64,000 nt of DNA from Epichloe hybrida. Taxonomy: Eukaryota > Ascomycota > Sordariomycetes > Hypocreales > Clavicipitaceae. Positions 1 through 9,894 of the stretch are shown here, piece after piece. Below the pieces are notes generated by a model. It saw only the letters and a list, made by a program, of their open reading frames with translations. It ran no database searches and was not told the DNA's origin. The stretch's first letter is position 1, and every line of letters begins with the position of its first letter. The stretch spans positions 496,001 through 560,000 of the forward strand of contig JAFEKR010000010.1 in the NCBI GenBank assembly GCA_019022495.1, in the 5' to 3' direction. Made by a program: the position numbers and the translations under genes.

Positions 1-6
1 ACGTAC

Positions 7-848
7 CTGCATGAGATTGAGTGTACACGAACTCTGCGCCTTTGGGATCCAAATCCGGGTAGAAGTGATCCCGGTAAAGGAACTTTTTAATCTTCTTTTC
101 CTGCCGAGAAGCGCGTCAGAACCCGTCGAACTTGATTTCCTCATAGTACATACCACACAATGAAGATTATGCGCAACTCCCAAGCCTGCTGCGTATTCAC
201 CGCCCCTGAGAGGTATCGAATCCCCGCCATGTAGCTTCATTTCGTCTTCAGATATCCGCAGTAATGCACCTGCCTCTAGAGTCAGCGCGTTTGAGAGGGC
301 AGCATCACGGGGTTCATCACATGCCTCGCATCAATTCGTGCACGTTGTGCTCCCATTCTTGTCCGGGAGGGCCCGTGAACCGCGTGTCATTTGACACCAT
401 CTCACGGTACTCATACTCTATCACCGCATTCGCCGGTGCTGAAAAAAATGAGGGAAGAAAGAAGAAGAAGAAGAAGAAGAAGAAGAAAAGAAGTTAATAC
501 GAAATGTTTGAATAAATTTAGATCCTTGGCAAAAAATTTCACAAAAGATGCCTGCTCACAATAAGGATCAGATAGCTCGTGCCTGCTCGATCGATTGGCG
601 CGCGATTCAGTCGCAATCTGACTCGGACTCGGACCCGGACTCGGGGCGGCGAGACGCAGAAGGACAAAGCTCAGAATTGCGCAAGTAAGCGTCAATAAGA
701 CGTTCGCGAGAAGCGAGATTGTCAAGAGGCAGCGTCTGCCATTTTTCGACAGCAGCGATGCCCGAAAATGGAGCGGCTCCTCCGTGTCCTCCTCCGTCTC
801 ACCCACGCTGGCATCATCGGAAAATGTTCCTTCTTCGTTCGACGACAT
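7..848 (-). CDS. UstYa/DUF3328-family protein (5' part, runs off left edge)
   Basis: Likely oxidase-type protein of the UstYa family, which acts in fungal RiPP and cyclopeptide pathways. The model reads exons 848-560, 438-325, 269-154 and 100-7 on the minus strand, and the last ends at a gtacgt donor at the window edge, so the 3' part is missing. Seen: ATG at 848, an acidic N-terminus, one membrane segment (residues ~40-65), then at the first splice YSPANAVIEYE, followed by FTGPP, RISEDEMKLHGG, IPLRGG and the HNLHC copper-site-type motif, all family hallmarks in the right order. The second HC motif should lie off the window. The second intron is uncertain: a GC-AG intron (270-324) keeps the frame, but a GT donor slightly upstream is possible. 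Intron 1 holds a long TTC tract. The family call is firm and the exact exon ends less so. Confidence 0.85.
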
Positions 849-1010
849 GGCTCCGATATGGGAAAAAGGCACGAGGAAAAGGGGGAAAAGGAAAAAAAAA
901 AAGAAAAAAAAAATGCATGCACAGTTTAGAAATGACTTGCGTCACGTCAGGAGGTTCAATGTGCCACATGCTGTGTGAGATGGGCCGACTTGAAGAAGTC
1001 GGCAACAAGA

Positions 1011-1034
1011 CAACAACAACAACAACAACAACAA
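1011..1034. repeat. (CAA)8 microsatellite
   Basis: Eight uninterrupted CAA units lie about 160 bp upstream of the UstYa ATG. It is a simple sequence repeat and is not inside a coding region I can support. Confidence 0.9.
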
Positions 1035-1957
1035 GGCGACGGACCTCAGTCAGCTCTGTTCAGAAATGACAAGTTGACGCAGACGCAGGCTATACTATGC
1101 GACTATGCGAATGTGAGGCACAAGTCGTCGGCAAGCCGCAATTGGAACCATCCAGCCCGGCGCGAGACGGAGAAGATTGTCCACACAACAAATGTTTCCT
1201 CGAATGCTAATTTCCCAGGTTACATGTTCCCCTAGAAAGGGAGAAAGAAGGAAAGAAAAAACACCCGTCTAATAACCGTTCGGCCACCGTGGTCTGTTGC
1301 TGCTGCCGCGCCCGTCACCACAGGTATATATATACATGCATGCCTCTTTCTCGAAATCTCCACATGGATTCCGAGTTGGACTCGTTCATTTCGGCGCGCG
1401 CTCCGTGTCATGGACTCAGCAACCGCGGCTGCCGTGCGCCGACACGGTTCAACCGAGTTCGATCCCGAAAAGTCCCCGTCGTTGTCTTCAAGAGCAACAT
1501 GGCCTGGATTTCGATCTTGAAACGAATCCCGATGTTGAAATGAAATAAATAATAAATGAATAAAACCAAGGGCCCTCCCATCCTCGATTGATACGGGCTG
1601 GCTGACTTTGACCGGCGACGAGCAACACGACACAACGCAACCGCTCACACGCACGCAATCCTCCCTGGTGCAACAAATGTATAAAACAACCCCAGTTTGC
1701 ATGCGGCCGCAGTGGCAGACAGCAAGAGCACCCATCTCGAATCTCGAGACGTCTCACCTCTGATCCGTTTTCTTTTGCAGTGCCGTCATGGCAGGATTGT
1801 TACGTGTGATTGTCTGGACACAGATTGATATCCAGGGAATCGTGTGAATCCCCACCACTAAAGTGCCGGGGGCTACTTTTGTTCACGGCCGACATGACAG
1901 GTGTTGTGACAATCCCCCCAGCGACAAGCACACATCAACTTGCCGAAGCTGACTTAA

Positions 1958-2205
1958 TCATCGGGTGTCGTCTCCCCTGATCATGTCGAAATCGGCGTTG
2001 GATTCGCCGTGCGCAGGCCCCCTGGACAAGTCCCCCGACAGCTCCATCTATTGTATGCGCTCTTTGTCGTCGCTCAGATTCCTTTCATCGAAATCGAGCA
2101 GATCAGAGGCAAACACTAAACTTGGCAGGCAGCCGTCAGGGTTTCACAAAACGTCTTTGACGCTGCATTCCGAGGAGATTGTTGGATTGGTTCCACGTAG
2201 GGAGG
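1958..2205 (-). pseudogene. Possible decayed gene fragment
   Basis: On the minus strand two adjacent frames give protein-like text: a piece ending MQRQRRFVKP, then after a frame change an acidic stretch containing DLLDFDERNLSDDKERIQ, one TAG, and a further 31 codons with MELSGDLSRG before the final stop at 1958. Composition and frame continuity across the single TAG look like a C-terminal gene remnant with one frameshift and one nonsense codon. I do not recognise the family. It could also be chance reading frame. Confidence 0.3.
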
Positions 2206-2660
2206 CTGTGTAAGGGCTCGCTTTTGCTTTCTTGGCGGATGTGAGAACAATATACAAAAAAAAAAAAAAAAAAAAAATTCCGGCGTGCTCTGCATCGAGA
2301 ATCAAGACCTGGAGTCTCGTGTAGTATTTTAGCCAGTGTATTCGCGAGCGTTGTAGTTCTTCTTTTCGGATCTATACACCACATGGGGGTCAAGATTGCA
2401 GCACCTTGTCTCGTTTATCCCGAAATCTATGCTCCTTCGTGATGCCGCACTCATGGGCAGCCGTGCAAAGACGAAACACACACCAGGCCGGTGAAAGTGA
2501 CTATATGTGGGCATGGTTTAGTAGCGGAAGCTGAGATGGCAAGCTCTACGCCGTAAAAACAGTATATCCACGCTCTCTGTTGTTCTAGCCTTATCAAAGC
2601 CCGACTTGAAAATCAGACGCCTCCCTCCGTATTCATCATATCATTATACAAACATCCCCC

Positions 2661-4307
2661 TCACTGCCACAAACACAGCTTTCCACTCCCATTGCCACCG
2701 GCAACCCAATCCATGGTCGGATGGAAATGCGCCACGGCCGGGACCGCCGTGATTCCATCCCCGTCCAACTGAGCCAATTGGCTTCCGTCAGAGGCAAACA
2801 CGTCGACGAACCGGTTCATGTTGGCAATGACGAACTTTTGAATCCCGTCATTAGGCCACTTCTGCCACTGAGGCTTGAGGATCGTGACCCACCGCCCGGT
2901 CTGGTTGTTATGATGGATCTTGTGCCTGGGCTCCATGGCCTCGGCCGATATGTCGTGGCCGGGTTCCCAGCTCGCCGCGTCGGTGAAGTCGTAGATCTTG
3001 ACCAGGTCGTCGTACGACGACGTGGCCACGTGGCCCGCCGGACTCCACGAGGCATGCGAGACACTGAGTCGCGACTCGTGCTCGCCCAGCAGCGCGGGGT
3101 GTCGCAGGTCTCCCTTGCCGCTGATCCTCCGGAGATCCCAGATCTTGAGCGTCCTGTCGAGCGAGGCGGTGGCGAGCAGGTGTGGCTGCAGGGGGTGGAG
3201 CGAGAAGCCCCCGATCTTCTGCTCGGACAGGGCCCAGATCTCCTCCTCACCTCCGGGCGCGCGCATGTCGTGGCGGCCGACGCCTCCGCCGAGGGTGGAA
3301 AAGTACAGCACGTGAGGCTCGGAATGGGCCATGTCCAGGGCGGAGATGGGCATGTCGGTGTCCATGTCTGACGGGGCAAACACTTGCACGGACGTGCCCT
3401 TTTCCAGATCCATTTTCCGAATCGAGCTGTCGTATGAGGATGTGTACACCGCATTCGCGTCGGTGGGGGGGAAGACGAACGAGGTGATGGTTCTGGAATG
3501 GGTCTTGAACGCCGAGATTTCGGCATCGGCCGTCGCATTGTCGTCGTCGTCGTCGAGCTCCGGCGGCGTCTGGGAGCCATCGAACACGCCAATGGTGCCT
3601 TCCTTATCGCCGGCGAATACCACTGGCTTGTCTTCTGTCGGATGGAAGCCCAGCGCGTACACTCTCTGGGGGGTGATTTTGATATCTAGTTCTTGTCAGT
3701 AAGGTGCCAACGACGACGGGGCCACGGCCGCGGACGGGGACGCCGAGGCTCCGAGGAGCTTTTTTTTTTTTTTTTCACCATTCGGTAGCCAGTGCTCATA
3801 AAGCTTTAAACTGCCCATTCGCTGCCGCAATTCCTTGAGGCTCTTGTCCGTCGTCTCCTTGATGTCGTCTTCGGTGAAGGTGCGGACGCCGGGCTGCGCG
3901 CCTCTCACGATGCCTCGCAGGCTGTTCAAGCCGGCCGCCCACTTCTTTCCCTCGACGGCTATATCGCCAAGGTTGAGATCGTCGGCGACGCGCAGTTTCT
4001 TGGCCTTTGCCTCCTGTGCCTGGTGCTCGGCCTCGACTTCCAGCTTGCGCTTCAGAGTCTCATTGTCCGCCTCCAGGCCGGCCAGCCGCGAGCTCACGCG
4101 CGTGGGCCTCGTGGATTCACGCTTGATCGGTGGTTCGGAGCGTCTGCTGCTGCGGCGTTTCGGCGCTGGTTTCGGCGCGGGCTTGGCCGGTATGACTTTC
4201 TTGGCGGTTGCGGAAATGTCTGTCAAGATGGCGCGGTTCGCCGCAATATTCTCCAGACGTTTGCGCTCAAAGGCGCTCATCTCTGCTGATTCTTTCTTCA
4301 CGGGCAT
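2661..4307 (-). CDS. cmr1: CMR1-type WD40 DNA-damage-binding protein
   Basis: Nuclear WD40 protein of the CMR1/WDR76 family, which binds damaged DNA and works in genome maintenance and protein quality-control foci. Two exons, 4307-3779 and 3685-2661, give 517 aa, the usual family length. Exon 1 encodes the basic/coiled N-terminus (MSAFERKRLENIAANRAIL, then a Lys/Arg/Pro-rich stretch, SSRLAGLEADNETLKRK) and the conserved GVRTFTEDDIKETTDKSLK. The intron (gtgaaa...actag) holds a run of T and joins LPN to DIKITPQRVYALGFHPTEDK, the family signature, which confirms the splice. WD repeats follow (SSYDSSIRKMD, LKIWDLR, SSYDDLVKIYDF) to the C-terminal GNGSGKLCLWQ. It diverges from the MTF2-like gene over a 434-bp shared upstream region. 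Confidence 0.93.
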
Positions 4308-4741
4308 TTTTTGATCGTGTATCTATTCCAGAAACGGGGCAAGTTGAGAATGGCCGAACAGAGGGAGGTTGAGAAGGCGGTTTGCAATTGTACCGCCTCC
4401 GAGGGCCGTAGTGGTGGTCAAAACTTGCGACTGCAGATATGTTCACGTCAAAGTCGCTTCTCACGTCGCAAAGGCACGATGCCATGAATCAGGGTCGCCA
4501 ACCTTGCGGCCGACGCACGCGCAGCCGTCGCGTGTGGCGAACTTGTTTAATGAATTCTGGCGCCGAGTCACGCGGCGCGAAGGGGGAAGCGCAACTCCAC
4601 CAAAAACCTGGGTTGGGTACCCGGATTTTAACCGATGGCTCATTTCAGGGTTCCCTTTTTTTTTTCCCCCTTCCCTGAACCTTTGTTATGAGCATCCCGA
4701 TGGAATGAGGAACGAAGATAAAACACAATTCTTCTCTCAGC
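4308..4741. promoter_or_regulatory. Shared upstream region of CMR1 and the MTF2-like gene
   Basis: These 434 bp separate two divergent start codons, so both promoters must overlap here. I see a pyrimidine run near 4648-4672 just before the MTF2-like gene and GC-rich stretches near 4500-4620. No factor-binding site can be assigned with confidence. Confidence 0.5.
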
Positions 4742-6007
4742 ATGTCGTCCACCCTTGTGCCGTTCTTGTATCAGACAAGAACGCTGCAAAGAGCTCTCCG
4801 CAGCCGGAATGTAGTTCAATTCGCTCGATCCGCCCATGTGCCTCCTCGACGGAGCAAGCCTCGCAAGCAGGACAACTCTATTCCCTTCGAATGGGATCAC
4901 GACACGCCACTCGACGACGTGGGCAATGCTGCAGACAAGCAGTCAACAATCACCCCTTCCGAGGCCGAGGTGTTCAAGGGCATATTCGATGACATTGCCC
5001 AGGGCCGCATGCCCTCTGCCAGAAAGCGTCCCGCGCCGTCGGGAACCACGCCTCACCTTCACGTCTCGTCGGTGCCGTCGTCAAAAGAGCAGGCACCGGG
5101 CATGGCAAGATCCATCGTCGAGCAAGCGCGCGTGACGGAGTTTCGGGATAAAATTTTGCGCCGGTATCCCCCCTCGTTGCGGCATGCTGCACAAGTGGCC
5201 CTGGGCTTGTATGAGCTGGAACCGAAATCGAACAACGGCGCGGCCAGCAAGATGATGGAGCTGGACGAGGCCTATCGGTCAAGGCGGGAGGAGCGAGCAA
5301 AGTATGAGGGCGCAAGAACGGAAGAGCGCGAAAGGGTGGATGCCTTGATGGAGGCGTGTGACACGGATGCCGCACTCTGGCGCGTCATGGAGACAGAAGT
5401 CTTCTCACTGCCCGCCAGACTGGGCATCGCGCAGGGCGCAAAGAGAAAAGGCAAGACGGGCAAGGCGGGCAGAACCCGCCAGCACAAGTCTGCAACGGAA
5501 AATAACGCACCACCACCTGCTGATACGCATGCCGCCGATGAGAAACGAGTCATGGACGTACACGGCCCGCTGTACCCCCATTTCATCAACCGCGGCCTGG
5601 CCTTGTTCGAGACGGCCCTTTCCCGCCCATCGGATTACGCCTTTGAGATTCTGCCTCGTATCAAAGAGCTCGGTCTCCCGTCATATGTTCTCGGCGTATC
5701 AAGTCCGTTTTATAGCCGTCTTGCTCGCATGCACTGGAATCGCTTCGGCGACGCCTCCTCCGCGTTGGACGTGCTGCAAGAGATGAGCTCGGCCGGCCTG
5801 TACGCCGACGAAGGCGTTTGTGAGCTGCTGATGACGATGCGGGACCATTTGCACGGGTGCGCTTGGGGTGCGCAGGGCCCGTTTGTGATGGGCGTCATGG
5901 AGGCGCCGCCTTACGATGGGACGTTGACCCAGAGGTTGGAGGACATGGAGAAGCACGCGGTTCGGTCGATGAGTGAGAGGGCAGCAGAATCTGCATCGTC
6001 GACGTGA
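4742..6007 (+). CDS. MTF2-like mitochondrial gene-expression protein
   Basis: Intronless, 421 aa. The C-terminal two thirds resemble the Mtf2 C-terminal domain of ascomycete proteins that support mitochondrial mRNA maturation and translation. Seen: a basic, hydroxylated, acid-poor N-terminus (about residues 1-45, many Arg) typical of a mitochondrial presequence; FKGIFDDIAQ; the core ALWRVMETEVFSLPARLG; a Lys-rich linker; then YPHFINRGLALFETAL and LPSYVLGVSSPFYSRLARM. The ATG at 4742 is the first in frame after upstream stops. The family assignment rests on recognised sequence pattern rather than an alignment. The matrix location is inferred from the N-terminus. Confidence 0.78.
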   Translation: MSSTLVPFLYQTRTLQRALRSRNVVQFARSAHVPPRRSKPRKQDNSIPFEWDHDTPLDDVGNAADKQSTITPSEAEVFKGIFDDIAQGRMPSARKRPAPSGTTPHLHVSSVPSSKEQAPGMARSIVEQARVTEFRDKILRRYPPSLRHAAQVALGLYELEPKSNNGAASKMMELDEAYRSRREERAKYEGARTEERERVDALMEACDTDAALWRVMETEVFSLPARLGIAQGAKRKGKTGKAGRTRQHKSATENNAPPPADTHAADEKRVMDVHGPLYPHFINRGLALFETALSRPSDYAFEILPRIKELGLPSYVLGVSSPFYSRLARMHWNRFGDASSALDVLQEMSSAGLYADEGVCELLMTMRDHLHGCAWGAQGPFVMGVMEAPPYDGTLTQRLEDMEKHAVRSMSERAAESASST

Positions 6008-6938
6008 GAATTCGGACATCGAGTGGAGGCTTATACGATTGTATGTACCACGTTGTGCCTTTTTACTGTACTATAACTGTGTGCGGCTGTTTTCCTTCCA
6101 ACTTGAACGCACTCTTTCTTGGCTTGTTTCCGCTGCGCTCGCCTCGACAAATACCTTCTCTCAACTTGTCGAGATGCACGTCACGTCACGAGCAACATCA
6201 GCTTCGCCCAGCGGTTGCAAACATGAACATTCCTTGTCCCGTCTTGTGTGAGCCTCCGTCCGTCCGTCCGTCCGCCAGCTCGGATCAGACTCATCAGATC
6301 AGCGCTCACTCACTCACTCCATCGAGCTGAAAGGCGATGAGGAAGTGGGTGGGCCACAATCATCGAGTTGTCCACGCACGCACGCTGCTTGCATGGATTC
6401 TACATATGTATAATTTCTGTGCTTCCCGGTCCCATGTCCATTTGGCAAGGCGAGGCAAGCCAAGAACGGTCCAGACCGGGCTAGCCGAGAATGGGAATGG
6501 GCTCAACTGAGTGAGTTCGAACGAATAGCAGCCACATCAAACAGGGGCTTGTTCAGCTCCAGAGAAGGTTTAAGATGAGGTCCACCTGCCTGAACAGCTT
6601 GGCTGCCAGGTAGTGCCAGGTAGTGCGCCAGGCTGAACTTATTGTGGCTGTTGGCGTGCAACCACTTGGGCACTGGATGAACGGTCTGGGTGGATGAGGC
6701 TTGTATGTATGTATGTATGTATGTATCTTCGGTACACTGGTATTTTTATTTTTATTCTTATTTTTGGACTCTAGGTCGTCCACGACTTCCATGGGGTCCA
6801 TCAGATGACAAGCCCGGCCCGTCCATCACACCACGTTCTTTAAAAGAGACCAACCTCCACGCCACTTCTTCCTTCTCTTGGCCTCAACAGAGCCACCTCG
6901 CCCAAGACAGCCCGGTACATTCCTCGACTTCCCAAGCA
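6008..6938. other. Intergenic, with microsatellites
   Basis: 930 bp without a supported gene. It contains (GTCC)n at about 6255-6275, (GTAT)n at about 6704-6726 directly followed by a T-rich (TTTTTA)-like tract, and two nearly identical adjacent short units reading tgccaggtag around 6605. The last 100 bp is probably the PLAC8 gene leader. Confidence 0.5.
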
Positions 6939-7636
6939 ATGGCCGCCCCTCCAGAAAGCATGACGCCCGTCGCAGCAACCACCCAGCAGGCTTTGCCGAA
7001 CAAGAACTCGCCCGCCGACCAGCAGGATCTCGACGACTGGAAGCACCGGTTCAGCCAAGTCGTATCTCGCCCCGGCGAGGTCGTCAAGTCCAGGTCCCCC
7101 GAGGGTTCGCAGCCCTGGCAAGCCGGCTTCTTCGACTGCTTCAACCCCATCGATACCTGCCTGATGACCTACTGTCTGCCATGCATCACTTTTGGCAGGA
7201 CGCACCACCGGATCAGAAAGGACGGCACGCTCAAGGGGTACGAGCCCATCAATACTTCTGTATGTTTTCTTTTTTTTTTTTCCCTTTTTGCTTCGTACAT
7301 GCAAACTCGACAATCTGATCGATGTCGATTACCGGCATCGAACCGAGTTCAACTGACCCTGCCAAAACGCAGTGCCTCCTCTTCTGCGGCGCCGGCTGCG
7401 TCGGCCTCCACTGGATTCCGCTCGCCATGCAGCGCATGAATATTCGCGAAAAGTACAATCTGCAGGGCTCGTGTCTCGAGGACCTCGTCCTCTCGTGCTG
7501 CTGCCACTGCTGCACCATGGTACAGTCGGACAAGGAGGCCGGGCATCGCGAGGAGTTGCTGCGGAGCGGTGGTGGCGTGCAGCAGCAGTACCGGGCCAAC
7601 ACGGATGAGATGCGGTATCCTCCCAAGTCTGGTTAG
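6939..7636 (+). CDS. PLAC8 family cysteine-rich protein
   Basis: Two exons (6939-7259, 7373-7636) give 194 aa. PLAC8 (DUF614) proteins are small Cys-rich membrane-associated proteins linked to cell size and metal handling in plants and fungi; the function of this one is unknown. Seen: a Pro/Gln-rich N-terminus of ~65 residues, then WQAGFFDCFNPIDTCLMTYCLPCITFGRT, which spans the first Cys cluster, and after the intron CLLFCGAGC and SCLEDLVLSCCCHCCTMVQS, the second. Joining in phase 0 across gtatgt...acgcag places the Cys blocks at family spacing. The ATG at 6939 is the best start; an open frame extends upstream but is low-complexity. The 113-nt intron holds a T run. Confidence 0.85.
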
Positions 7637-8450
7637 GGGGGGGGGGGGCAGGAATGAAATGACACTTGGTCTCCAACAAGGGAGCTCTCCGTGGCGGAAA
7701 CACGCCGGAGAAGAAGATGTTGGTCAGAGGTGGTTGAATTCGCCTGGACCTTGATCTTGGTCTTTTGGTGAAGCATTGATTGCCGGAACGAATTGGATGG
7801 AAGAATTGATTAGAAGCAGTGCGCGCAGATACGCTAATACACTTCAAGACCTCATTGTCAGCCGCCTTCCTTTACCAAGTCCAAGAGTTGTCATAATGTA
7901 TGCAGATGACATATTGTCGCACGGACTTGACAACGTTGGACTCGTTCAAGCGGGCGGATTCTCCACCAACCAACCCAACCCATATAAAGCACATCCCGAT
8001 TTGGACATTCACTCGATAATGATTGGACAGATGGCATTGCAACACGTTCACATTCACGCCCAAGGGCCACACACCCCCCCCCCCCTCCTCCGATTCTGAG
8101 GGAAAAGTGAGTGACTTTTCACAATGACCTGCAGACCAACGGCTATAGAGACCCGAGAGCACAATTGTATTGTGTTTTTCTTGACCAAAAAAAAAAAAGA
8201 AGGACACTTTGATGCGTGATTCTGGCTCTCTCTCACTTTCCCCCCACCAGTGCAACACGGAGGAGCAAAGTCCATGGGCAGTTTCCGCCCCCCAAACAGC
8301 TGCTGCGCACTCGTCAACGTCCCCCCCCCCGGGCTCGGCCGATCAAACAGGCCTCGCAGTTGCGTGAGCCCTTTTTTTTTTTTTTTTTTCCTTTTTTTCT
8401 TTTTCAAAAATCACCTCTGCTTTCCCCTCCCACCCATCCTCTTGCTAACC
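7637..8450. other. Intergenic
   Basis: 814 bp with G, C and A/T homopolymers (G10 at ~7637, C run at ~8086, A run at ~8189, T run at ~8372). No gene is supported on either strand. Confidence 0.5.
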
Positions 8451-9474
8451 ATGACAACTCAAGGGTCCCCCCGGGCAGGCAGTTCCGCCCAGTCGACGCG
8501 AGACTCCCCCCCTCCCTCTCGCTCCATCAAACGAGACGCGCGGTCCGAATCCCCCATCTACCTCTCCTCGTCGGTGCTCATCACCCCCGGGAAGCGAGGC
8601 AAGCTCGCCGGCGATTCTTCGACGACCTCGGCGCAGGCGCGCAGTACCCAGGCATGCCCAAGCCCATCCCGAGCGCCGACCAGCTGACCGAGGTGCAGCT
8701 CAAGAAGTGCTTCGACATACTGCACGCGTGCGGGACGGCGACGGACGACGGCGCCACGCTGGAGACGACGCGCGCGAGCATAGACGGCTTCCTCGACGCC
8801 GTCTTCAGGGACTGGAAGTGCGATGCCGAGGCGGCGGAGGGGGAGGGACTGGTGAGGCCCGAGCTGGAATTCATGGTCGAGGCCGAGGTCGTTGCCGGGA
8901 CGATATGCAGTAAGTTTTGCCTCCTCCAAGGTATATATATATATAAAAGGAAGAAGAGGATATATAGAAAAGGAAAAAAAAAAAAAAAAAAAAAAAGAGG
9001 GAAACCACACACCCCCCCACCACCCAAAAACTTTGATAGCTGATCATGGTGAGTGGGCAATGTCCAGCTGCGCCTGACCAACACAGGGACACATCGACCT
9101 GCCGCGCCTCCAACACCTGCAAGGCCGACATCTCGGCCGTCGTGTCGTACAGCTGCAACCCTGCCATGCTCAAGATGGAATTCACCATGCTTGACCCCTT
9201 TACCGGGCGGCCCGAGGCCTTCTGCCCGCTTGGGAGGGCTGACATCCGATGGGCCGGCGCCGAGTGGCGGGATGCGCTGCGTCGCTCGCTGGCAGATAAG
9301 CTGCTTTCTAGGATGCATCGGTACAACAAGCACTTGGCTGTGTGGCAGGCGAGGAAGCTGATTCGGGCATGGAGCAAGGGGAGTGTCTGCCTTGGGCCGG
9401 GGGTGGGGGAGATGGGCTTCATGGGGGAGAATGCCATTTCTCTGATTCTACTGGCGTTGGGGGAGACGGAGTAA
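8451..9474 (+). pseudogene. Hypothetical fungal protein with a frameshift near 8600
   Basis: Not a family I can name. From ATG 8451 the frame reads a Ser/Pro/Arg-rich N-terminus with SPIYLSSSVLITPGKRGK. Near 8590-8610 the protein-like signal jumps to the next frame (FFDDLGAGAQYPGMPKPIP, then LTEVQLKKCFDILHAC) and runs to a gtaagt donor at 8910. After a 158-nt intron with TATA and poly-A tracts, exon 2 (9068-9474) continues in frame with CKADISAVVSYSCNPAMLK, FCPLGRADIRWAG and a C-terminal GFMGENAISLILLALGETE. No GT-AG pair of sensible length repairs the jump, so a one-base indel (real, or an assembly error near C5) is most likely. If the indel is an error this is an intact gene of about 285 aa. 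Confidence 0.6.
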
Positions 9475-9894
9475 CGAGAGGCGTCTTTTCTTTTTTTTTT
9501 TTCCCTTTTCTTTGGGGGGGGAGGTGAATGCTATTGGGTATGGGTTTGATAGCTATTGCCATTGGCTTCATTGAGGCTATTCGGGGGGGGGGGCAGCGTA
9601 CGGAGTATGTTGCTCAACCAGGACTGCAGAGTTAAACGACGCCCGATTTGTCTTACGCGACAGTGCAGCAAAGTAGAACTGGTTCATTCATTTCGTACAC
9701 CATCATCATGTAAACAGACATACAATAAAACACCCGACAGGCTATTAACGCGCGCCGACAAGACGACCACGTTTCGAAAACAAAACACCAGCTGAAAACT
9801 GAAAAAAAAAATCGACATGGCCTATCCTTATTCCAAGTGAACAATATAGAAATCCCATCTTGGTGGAGAACCCAGCATCCAGCAACGGACGGTC
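9475..9894. other. Intergenic between convergent genes
   Basis: 420 bp between the 3' ends of the hypothetical gene and the GMC oxidoreductase. It has T, G and A homopolymer runs and AATAAA-like text near 9724. Nothing else seen. Confidence 0.5.

Larger units (their letters stand above)
849..2660. other. Intergenic region between the UstYa gene and CMR1
   Basis: No intact gene is supported. It contains a (CAA)8 microsatellite at 1011-1034, several A/T homopolymers including a 23-A run near 2257, a short TATA-rich tract near 1325, and the decayed fragment listed separately at 1958-2205. Open frames here have poor composition and mostly lack an ATG in a sensible position. Confidence 0.5.

Noticed and set aside
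2721..3371. 216-codon plus-strand frame
   Set aside because: Antisense shadow of CMR1 exon 2.
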